Of a stretch of 64,000 bases of DNA, positions 55,495 through 64,000 are shown piece by piece. The notes under the pieces were generated by a model, which ran no database searches, was not told the origin of the DNA, and was given only the letters and a program-made list of their open reading frames with translations. Every line of letters begins with the position of its first letter. Positions within the stretch are counted from its first letter, which is position 1. The position numbers and the translations under genes are program-made. Origin of the DNA: Portunus trituberculatus (Eukaryota; Arthropoda; Malacostraca; Decapoda; Portunidae); assembly GCF_017591435.1 (NCBI RefSeq), contig NC_059301.1:32428486-32492485 (forward strand), in the 5' to 3' direction.

Positions 55495-55995
55495 ACTTGC
55501 GCAGTGTTCTTGGAGCTTGGGGGGTATTTCTTAGTGGCTGGTTCTGCCAGGGGTTTGGGGAGAATTTTTTGATATGCAATAACTTTGCTCTCTAATGTCA
55601 TAACATGTTGAAAACTACATCATTGTACTCAGAATAACACAAAGAAATATGCTTTTATAAGGAAAAAAATCTTTTAGGATTTTTGACAGGTGTGATTTTT
55701 CCCTGTTGTAACAGACGGAAAGTAAATGAACTCCCCGTACTTTAAGGGTTAAAGCAAGTCGTGGCTGGTTTGAAAATTGTAAGAAGAGAACTGGCATCCA
55801 CTCAGTGGTGAGGCATGATGAAGTTGTGAGTGCTGACATGAAGGCAGCGGAGGATTATATCACATATTTCGTTTCACTTATTTAGAAGGAAGGCTAAACC
55901 AGACTATTTTGGAAGAAAATGCCATGGAGGATTTTCATCACTGCAGAGGAAAAGCAGCTACCAGGCCATAAACCCATGAAGGACTGTCTGACTCC
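54401..55995 (+). pseudogene. Tigger transposase (second family), N-terminal half, interrupted
   Basis: From ATG 54401: MGPKKMSTKNSGEKKKRVIS, IEVKQEITRKHEHGVWVLDQ is the first CENP-B-type HTH, then STICTILKQKDAV is readable with stops and frameshifts. After the nested TTAA element, SRGWFENCKKRTGIHSVVRH (second DNA-binding half) and a degraded stretch that keeps the LPGHKPMKDCLT region before the end. It corresponds to about the first 240 residues of a 500-plus-residue protein; the DDE core is lost. Confidence 0.72.
54760..55748 (+). mobile_element. TTAA-flanked piggyBac-like element, copy 2
   Basis: TTAA on both sides (54756-54759, 55749-55752), ends CCCTTAACGTATGG and the complement of CCGTACTTTAAGGG. 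The plus strand has an open frame with MTLRSDENEDSDFFIETEES and DSSSDSDSDLGDSDVHKPPL, an acidic start as in piggyBac transposases, ending after about 70 codons. No DDD core, so it is non-autonomous. Best preserved of the three copies. A (GA)n run lies at 55446-55494. Confidence 0.78.
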
Positions 55996-56069
55996 TGCAT
56001 TGTGTGTGTGTGTGTGTGTGTATTTATCTAGTTGTATTTACCTAGTTGTAGTTTTACAGGGCCTGGGCT

Positions 56070-56450
56070 TTACTCTCGTGTGGCCCCGTCTCTATATCTA
56101 CACTTATCCAATTTTTCTTTAAAACTATGCACACTTGTTGCTGACGCCACTTCCTCACTCAAACTATTCCAAGTCTCAACACATCTTTGCGGGAAACTAT
56201 ATTTTTTAACATCTCTCAGACATTTTCCCTTCCTCAGTTTTTTACTATGCGATCTTGTGCTTTGAATGTCATATTCTTCTCTCAGGATCGATTTCTCATT
56301 ATCCACTTGATCCATTCCGTTAATCAATTTATAAACTTGTATCAGATCCTCTCTTTCCCTTCTCTGTTCCAGGGTTGGTAGATCCATAGCCTGTTTCTTT
56401 TATGGGGGGGTCCACACAACTCCTGCATATTCCAATCTGGATCTTATTAT
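56070..56450 (-). pseudogene. C-terminal domain of LINE B
   Basis: Frame 56070-56387: MDLPTLEQRREREDLIQVYK, STRSHSKKLRKGKCLRDV, YSFPQRCVETWNSLSEEV. Same block as in copies A, H and 34169. A short deletion removes the sequence just before MDLPTLEQ. Confidence 0.82.
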
Positions 56451-56749
56451 AGTACAGGCAACCCCCGCTTAACGAAGGTTCACACAATGAAATTTCGCTA
56501 CAACGAAGGTTTCATTTTACTACCATCTGCTCGTTTAACGAACAACAAACTCGCTTTAACGAAGTTTTATCCAGGTAATTTGTTCCAAGTTTGAAAGCCT
56601 CGCTGTATCACGCAAGCTGACAGGCTTTTGAATACACCAGCGCCTCTCACAGACAACATGCGCACCACTCACTCCCCTTGTTCAAAACAATAACAGCATC
56701 AGCACCAGCTCGTCTTCCCTTGCTCAACTTACCACCAAAACGCCCTGCA

Positions 56750-56905
56750 ATGTCGCCTAGTGTTGCTAAGAAGACCAGGAAGTCTCTTACTCTCGAAGTG
56801 AAGCTGGATATTATTCAAAGAAACGAAAGAGATGAGAAAACTAATAGCACTGCTCGCCACCATCTTGACTCCATCTCCTGTCTCTATTATTTTCAAGTCA
56901 GCAGA
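56750..56905 (+). pseudogene. Tigger HTH fragment in copy 3
   Basis: SPSVAKKTRKSLTLEVKLDI then IQRNERDEKTNSTARHH is the CENP-B-like first HTH, which binds the transposon ends. The next HTH is damaged by a deletion and interrupted by the TTAA insertion at 56911. Confidence 0.7.
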
Positions 56906-56914
56906 CTATATTAA

Positions 56915-58025
<1,111 letters not shown>

Positions 58026-58491
58026 TTAAGAAGGCTGGTGAGACTGTATCTTCCTTGCAAGCTAAAAGAACCACCTGAACTCATGACTCTTCAATGGATA
58101 AAATGGAAAACCTTGTGGAAATGTGGTACATAAGTTTTGTATGTGATGCAATGATGCACCCTTTGTTTGCATTCCACAGGTTGCCAGATGTGTCTTTCAT
58201 TTCACTCTCCCTCCCTTCATAAATTTAAGATCATCAACATTATAAAGTTGCGTACATACATACATTAGTGTACATTATAATGACTTAAATTAAACTGCCT
58301 AAACGTTTAACTTCATAATTTTTACTTTCATTAAACCTTTCACTGTACTATGATGCACTCTCGCTTTGTTTACTCTCAATGGAAGTTCAAGTCGGGTTAA
58401 ACTTGTTATAATTGATTCGCTTAACGAAATTTCGCTTAACGAAGGGTTTTTTAGGAACGTAACCCCTTCGTTAAGCGAGGGTTGCCTGTAC

Positions 58492-59675
58492 TTATCAATT
58501 TCTTCATCATTTCTTTGTCCATGTAGTGAAATGGTAATCCAATATTCCTTAGCAAATTATATGTCTCTCTGAAAATTCTATCAATATGGCTTACAGGTTG
58601 ATTGCTTTCTTCCATCGTCACTCCCAAGTCCTTTTCCTTTTTTTACTTTCTCTAGTTCTACTCCTCCTCCCATCTTATAGATTCCCACGGGTCATCTTTC
58701 ACTCTCTCCCATTTCTATGTCATGGCTTTTGTCCACATTGAATTCCATCTCCCACTTTTTACTCCATTTCCAGATCTTATTTAGGTCTTCCTGCAGTATT
58801 TCACAATCATCTTTTTGCTTTATGACTCTGCACAGTTTCGCATCGTCCACAAACAGATTTATGTAACTGTTCACTCTCTCTGGCATGTCGTTTATATATA
58901 TGAGAAAAAGTATTGGCGCCAATTCTGACCCATGTGGCACTCAGCTTTCTACTGCTCTCCACTTGGACTTCATGTCTTTAACTACCGTCCTTATTTCTCT
59001 CCCCCTCAAATAATTTTCCATCCATCACAATGTGCTTCCTTTTAAGCCACCCTTCTCCTCTAACTTCCACAGTAATCTTGCATGTGGCACTTTATCAAAT
59101 GCCTTTTTTAAATCCAAATAAATACAGTCAATCCATCCCTCTCTCTCTTGTACTCTATCAACTATTCTAGAGTAGAAACTCAGTAAATTTGTTACACACC
59201 AACCTTTTCTAAAACCAAATTGGCTATTTGATAATAATTTGTTGTCTTCAAGGAACTCGATCCATTGTTTCTTTATTACTCTTTCACACATCTTGCATAT
59301 TATACTAGTTAACGATACCGGTCTGTAATTTAAAGGTTCTTCCTTCCTTCCTTTCTTATATATGGGAACCACCTCAGCTCTTTTCCATTCTACTGATACT
59401 GTTCAATTTTCTATTGAGTATTTTATGATGTATATAGGACTTGCTAGTTCTTCCCTACATTCTTTTGATATTCTGCTTGAGACTTCATCTGGTCCCATTG
59501 CCTTTTCCTCATCTAGTTCCATCATCAACTCTTTTATTTCAAGCTTGGTTACTTTAATCTCTTTCATATAGATGGTCTCTCTATCACCCTGTGGTCTTTC
59601 AAATTTGGATTCCTCAGTAAAGACCTGAAATTTACAATTTAACAGTTCTGCCATACTTTTTGGGTCTTCCACCAT
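58492..59675 (-). pseudogene. Reverse transcriptase of LINE B
   Basis: Frame 59025-59372: VPIYKKGRKEEPLNYRPVSL, FLEDNKLLSNSQFGFRKG, YLDLKKAFDKVPHARLLWK. Frame 58692-58940: LAPILFLIYINDMPE, NLFVDDAKLCRVIKQ (catalytic loop VDD), WSKKWEMEFNVDKSH. Frame 59403-59675 holds the preceding GPDEVSSRI linker. Frameshifts near 58980 and 59380. It ends at the Tigger insertion and resumes at 56450. Confidence 0.82.
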
Positions 59676-60399
59676 CCTGTTTTCTCTCCTTTTAACCTTT
59701 CTATTGTTTCTTTTTGCCTTATTTTTCCATTTATGAATCTGTATAACAATTTTGGTTGCTCCTTAAATTTTTTTGACGATGTCCTTTTCAAAGTTTTTTT
59801 CCTCTTCCTTCCTCACCTTAGCATATGAATTTCTTGCTGCCTTGAAGTTTTCCTTATTTTCTGGATTTCTATTTCTCCTCCACCTTTTCCATGCTCCATC
59901 TCTTTTCTTCTTTGCCCTGGCACACTTTGCGTTAAATCAATTTTTCTTTCCTTCTTCTTTAGGTCTATATTTCGAGACATACTCCCTGACTCCTGTTTTG
60001 TATACTTCCAAAAATAAGTTATATTTCTCTTGCACTCTCTCTGAGTTTTCCATCTCCTCCCAGTTAACATATTTGAAATATTTTTTGAGGTTCTCTATAT
60101 CAGCCTTTCTTTAGTTTAATCGGTCTCCTTTGTATGATTCGTCTCTATCTTCCTTTCCCTCTTCTATATCCATTTCTAATATTACATGGTCACTCTTTCC
60201 CAATGGGCACTTATATCTTATATCATTGTTCATATGTATACCCTTTGTAAAATCCAGGTCTGATCTTGCCAGCTTGTCGTTTCCTCAGAATCTTGTGTTT
60301 TCCTTTTCTCTTTGGTTCATCATATTATCTATCATTAAATTCAGGAATCTTTCTCCCCAGGCTTCTTCCCCCATACCACTTTCATATTTGTCCCAGTCC

Positions 60400-61071
60400 A
60401 CCTCCTTACAGTTGAAATCTCCTACTAATATCACTTTTTTTCCTTTCTTTAATGATTCTCGTTAGACTCCTTGTTGTGTCATCTATCATGTCTTTATATT
60501 CTTGATTGGTCCATGAATTTGTTTTTGGTGGCACATATGTTCCAATGATTGTTAACTCCTTTTTATTAATTTGTATCTTAATATACAGTACTTCTGCTTT
60601 TCCTTCCCCACACTCCACTTGGTTTACCACCATCTCTTTCCTTAACATCATCATGACTCCTCCTCCTCCTCCTCCTCCTCCTCCTCCTCCTCCTCCTCCT
60701 CCTCCTCCTCCTCCTCCTCCTCCTCCTCCTCCTTTACCCATTCTGTCTCTCCTCCATCTATTATACCTATTATCCATGTCTATTTTTATTGCCTCATTTA
60801 ATTTTGTTTCAGCCAGACATACAATATCCGGTTCTTCTTTCTTTATGTAATCTCTTAATTCTAATTTACTTGATAAAATCCCATCTATTTTTGTATACAT
60901 AATTTTTAATCTCTTGCTCTTATCACATTTAATTAAACTTGCTCTATTTTTTTTCTCTTCCTTCTCTTTTATATACCATTTCCTTATCCTGTCTCCTAGA
61001 ATTCTCCAAAAATATGCCTTCTTCTCCTCCTCTGCCCTTTCATTATTTTTTTCCTTTGCTTCTGCCACCAA
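60400..61071 (-). pseudogene. Endonuclease of LINE B with expanded poly-glycine run
   Basis: Frame 60406-61071: RLKIMYTKIDGILSSKLELR, PDIVCLAETKLNE (catalytic E), then a glycine run of about 26 residues coded by (GGA)n, GVMMMLRKEMV, TIIGTYVPPKTNSW. The end near D-F-N is out of frame. In the related copies this place has only a few glycines, so the run is a microsatellite expansion at 60658-60734. Confidence 0.82.
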
Positions 61072-61129
61072 TTCGTTGTGTCTCTTCCTTTCTTCCTCAT
61101 TTCTATTTTTCTTTATATGTGTATATCTG

Positions 61130-62018
61130 TTTCTCTGAGTTTTGTTCTATATAGTATTTCTTCTATTGCTGCTTGTGATTTTAGTAGTATCTTAATTGGT
61201 CTCACTGTTCCTTCTTGATATGGTCCCATTCTGTGGATTTCTTCTACCTCCTCTAAGTTCTGTCTATCTTCGTCATTTAGATTCTTTAGTAGATCTTTAA
61301 CTGATTTAATTTTCTCTTTTTCCCTTCTTGGTCTATATTTTACATTTTATTCTTTCAGGCCAAATATGAGTACACTCTTTTTCTTTTTTGCAATTTCCCT
61401 TACTGGATTTTCTTTTTCCTTAAGGACTCCTCTAATTTTGTTTGCCTTATTTTGATCTCTTTCTTTTAGTTGTTCCTGAATCACCTCTTGAAAATTATCC
61501 TTGTCTTTCTTATCTTGGACTCTCCATGCCTGTAATTCTTTCTTAATCACATCCTGTACTCTTTCCTCTTCCTTGTTTTCTAGATCTTTCAGATCCTCTT
61601 TTTCTTTCTCGGCTTTACCAAGTCCTTCTTCCATCTGTTTCTTGTATTTAGCTAGTTCCTTTTTCAGTTCCTCGTTTTCTGCTCTTAGCCTAGCTTCGTT
61701 TTCTTCCACTCTTTTTATCCTTTCTTTCAAGTTCTGAAACTCTTTCCTCTTCTTCGTTCTCTTTAATTCCCATACTCTCCTTTATCCATTTATCCAATTT
61801 TTTTTCAAGCGTTAACACTCTCTTATGTAGGGCAGTGTTTGCTGTATCAAAACCTCTGAATGCCCCCTCTCCCTCATCAATGTATTTATCCTCTTCTTGC
61901 ATTCTTTCCCTAGTCTCATACCTGCATTTAGATATAATCTCTTCCTTACTTGTGCTTTTCTAACAATGTATTCCTGAAAACGAGTGCCACACACTTGCCC
62001 AGGCCTCTGTAAATACAA
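61130..62018 (-). pseudogene. LINE B ORF1 with coiled coil and RRM-like end
   Basis: Frames 61812-62018, 61690-61902 and 61347-61730 overlap and shift. They show a basic N-terminus (RKRLYLNAGMRLGKECKKRI), a long heptad-rich coiled coil (RLRAENEELKKELAKYKKQM onward) and KKKKSVLIFGLKE, the first strand of an RRM-like fold. Further blocks EEIHRMGPYQEGTVRPIKIL and LRETEIY are in the next frame. Such ORF1 proteins bind LINE RNA. At least three frame changes. Confidence 0.65.
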
Positions 62019-62114
62019 ACAACAGGTAGTGGGGATCAGCTGATGCTCGGAGCGTTAGCACTGCATCCGTCGTCAACCGTGTGTGTATGTGTGTGTATTT
62101 ACCTAGTTGTAGTT

Positions 62115-62660
62115 TTACAGGGCCTGAGCTTTATGCTCATGTGGCCCTGTCTCCATATCTACATTTATCCAGTTTTCTTTAAAACTATGCACACTTGTTG
62201 CTGACACCACTTCTTCACTCAAACTGTTCCACATCTCAACACATCTTTGTGGGAAACTATATTTTTTAACATTTCTCAGACATCTTCCCTTCCTCAGCTT
62301 TTTACTATGCGATCTTGTGCTTCGAATGTCATATTCTTCTCTCAGGATCAGTTTCTCATTATACACTTGGTCCATTCCGTTGATCAATTTATAAACTTGT
62401 ATCAGATCCCCTCTCTCTCTTCTCTGTTCCAGGGTTGGTAGATCCATAGCCTTTAGTCTCTCCTCAAATGTCATCCCTTCAAATTCTGGAACCATTCTTG
62501 TAGCCATTTTTTTGTAGTCTCTCCAACTTTCTTATGTGTTTCTTTTTATGAGGGGTTCACACTACTCCTGCATATTCCAATCTGGGTCTTATTATAGTAC
62601 TTATCAATTTCTTCATCATTTCTTTATCCATGTAGTGAAATGCTACTCCAATATTCCTTA
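62115..62660 (-). pseudogene. C-terminal domain of LINE H
   Basis: Frame 62115-62507: MATRMVPEFEGMTFEERLKA, RRERGDLIQVYKLINGMD, RSTRSHSKKLRKGRCLR, YSFPQRCVEMWNSLSEEV. The preceding part (EYAGVVW, KKHIRKLER) is out of frame at 62520-62580. Confidence 0.85.
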
Positions 62661-62668
62661 GCAAATTA

Positions 62669-63454
62669 CCGTATTTTACGGGTTGAAAGACGCACCCTAA
62701 TATTTGAAAGAAATTTCTAAGAAAAAAAAGTCATTCTCATACAAGAACACATTCACCATATACCTGACCACTGTACACAAAAAAACATCAGAAGCAAGGA
62801 GTCTGCAAGACACTATTGTTTCACCACTCATTACAGATTTGCTGGAGCGCACTCCACAAATTTAAAACTATGTAAATAAAAACACCATAGGTAAATAGAT
62901 ATACACAGTGAAACAGTCCATCTCTTGTTTTAGTGGTGGGCCACGGCATGTTTTGGACCTGTTGTTTACATTACGGAATCACTTGTCCGATCGCCCAAAC
63001 CAAACACGTCAGTGCTGCAGTTTGTATTTATTTTATTTTGCAGTCGTGCTTCAGAGGCTTTATCAATGTGAATACAATTCACAAGTGGAGTTTTGAATCT
63101 TGCTTGAATGAGTAAGCCACTTGGATGTTCTATTAATAAAGGTATAAAGGCATCTCATGATGTGTATCTTTGTGTGCATGTATGTGTGTGTTCATGAGAC
63201 AGGATCCCTTTTCTCTCGCTGAGTAGGCTGCAGGAAGGATTATGGTATTGTAAATACTTGTAACACCTAAGTACTGAGTTTCATAATATGGCCAAATTAA
63301 ATGGTCTTGCTAACATCATAATGTAATGACTCAACATACAAATCCAGGTCGCTATCTGTCAAGTGTCCAAGCTCACTTGAGGTTATGCCTACAATACAAC
63401 ATTCATCTTCACTAGTATTTTTCAGGCTATTTTTAGGAAAAAAATGCTCTTGTA
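62669..63454. mobile_element. Insertion in LINE H, 9-bp duplication, class unknown
   Basis: 786 bp between AGCAAATTA (62660-62668) and AGCAAATTA (63455-63463). It starts CCGTATTTTACGGGTTGAAA then GACGCACC, a terminus-like word known from CCGTATTTT-type DNA transposons. The other end (CTTTTTGTA side) shows no inverted match. A minus-strand frame near 63300-63450 reads TSEDECCIVGITSSELGHLT and DSDLDLYVESLHYDV, acidic, possibly a transposase remnant. Confidence 0.5.
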
Positions 63455-63463
63455 AGCAAATTA

Positions 63464-64000
63464 TATGTCTCTTTGAAAATTCTATCAATATGGCTTACCG
63501 GTTGATTGTTTTCTCCCATCGTCACTCCGAAATCCTTTTCCTTTTTTACTTTCTCTAATTCTATTCTATCTCCCATCATATAGATTCCCACGGGTCGTCT
63601 TTCACTCTTTCCCATTTCCATGACATGGAATTCCACATTGAATTCCATTTCCCACTTTTTACTCCATTCCCAGATCTTATTTAGGGGTTCCTGCAATATT
63701 TCACAATACTCTTTTTGCTTTATAACTCTGCACAGTTTCGTATCATCCACAAACAGATTTATGTAGCTATTCACTCCTTCTGGCATGTTGTTAATATATT
63801 TGAGGAAAAGTATTGGTGCTAATACTGATCCCTGCGGCACTCCACTTTTTACTGCTCTCCACTTGGACTTCATATCTTTAACTACCATCCTTATTTCTCT
63901 CTCCCTCAAATAATTTTCCATCCATCTCAATGTGCTTCCTTTTAAGCCACCCTTCTCCTCTAACTTCCACAGTATTCTTGCATGTGGCACTTTGTCAAAT
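63464..64000 (-). pseudogene. Reverse transcriptase part of LINE H
   Basis: Frame 63433-63990 (the piece right of 63464 is LINE): HARILWKLEEKGGLKGSTLR, SGVPQGSVLAPILFLKYINN, NLFVDDTKLCRVIKQ (catalytic VDD), EWSKKWEMEFNV, ELEKVKKEKDFGVTMG. Open for about 175 codons and continuing off the window. Confidence 0.85.

Larger units (their letters stand above)
54149..56000 (+). mobile_element. Tigger-type element of a second family (CAGTGGTACCTTGAGATA ends), truncated
   Basis: Left terminus CAGTGGTACCTTGAGATATG followed by repeated GAGATACRAG words. The plus-strand transposase start is at 54401. A TTAA element sits inside at 54760-55748. After it the transposase resumes and is then cut at about 55995 by the 3' end of LINE B. 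The right terminus was not found beyond LINE B. Confidence 0.8.
62097..64000 (-). mobile_element. L2/CR1-like LINE copy H, runs off the right edge, with an insertion
   Basis: Minus strand, 3' end at 62097 after (TG)n, C-terminal domain 62115-62660, RT 63464-64000 and beyond the window. An insertion at 62669-63454 with AGCAAATTA on both sides splits it. Same family as copies A and B. Confidence 0.88.

Overview
This window looks like nuclear DNA from an arthropod, most likely a decapod crustacean. The evidence is spliced genes with GT-AG introns, AT-rich non-coding DNA, abundant dinucleotide microsatellites, short TTAGG-type motifs, and several non-LTR families of the kind common in crab and shrimp genomes. 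The lineage is an inference; no ribosomal or mitochondrial marker is present. I saw no bacterial genes, operons or CRISPR array.

Most of the 64 kb is transposable elements, many nested. From left to right: a jockey-like LINE split by a young Ty3/Gypsy-type LTR element (1627-5645, 5-bp target duplication). A Penelope-like element is interrupted by a long-TIR element that itself holds a LINE (6064-9715), and a second, head-to-head Penelope fragment is split by another LINE tail (9712-10612). Pogo/Tigger-like transposase remnants (13.0-16.2 kb) flank a hAT-type MITE (15236-15753). A rearranged LINE (16.8-17.7 kb) and a 240-bp palindrome (17995-18235) follow.

The main host gene is on the + strand at 18423-25730. 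Five coding exons, all joined in phase 1, give 182 codons. The product resembles securin (PTTG1), the separase inhibitor: VDREN near the N-terminus, a TP...K.F...L.K..R...G.I.N block and a PPPWE C-terminus. Intron 1 holds a Tigger-type element with a TTAA element inside it. Intron 4 holds a mariner with an uninterrupted transposase and a TA-flanked MITE. A second possible host exon, with a mitochondrial-presequence-like N-terminus, lies at 53404-53548.

From 28 to 45 kb there is a candidate element with inverted subterminal repeat arrays and a duplicated zinc-finger exon (27990-31665) that holds two LINE fragments. Next is a full-length CR1-like LINE (32650-40200) with an SGNH-esterase ORF1, broken by a 2-kb element with 8-bp target duplications (33034-35074) and a Tc1 element (35642-37019). 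A long LINE copy lies at 41640-45045. From 48 to 64 kb there are Tigger elements bordering (TA)n arrays, one holding a TA MITE that holds an RTE-like LINE, plus a (TTAA)-flanked element. A second Tigger type (54149-56000) carries another TTAA element. A near-full-length L2/CR1-like LINE (56021-62020) is split by a third Tigger copy with its own TTAA element, and a last LINE runs off the right edge.

Recurring themes are TTAA elements inserted in Tigger-type elements, LINE copies bordered by (AC)n, and TA-targeting transposons bordered by (TA)n. Boundaries given with target duplications were read base by base. LINE outer limits without duplications are approximate.
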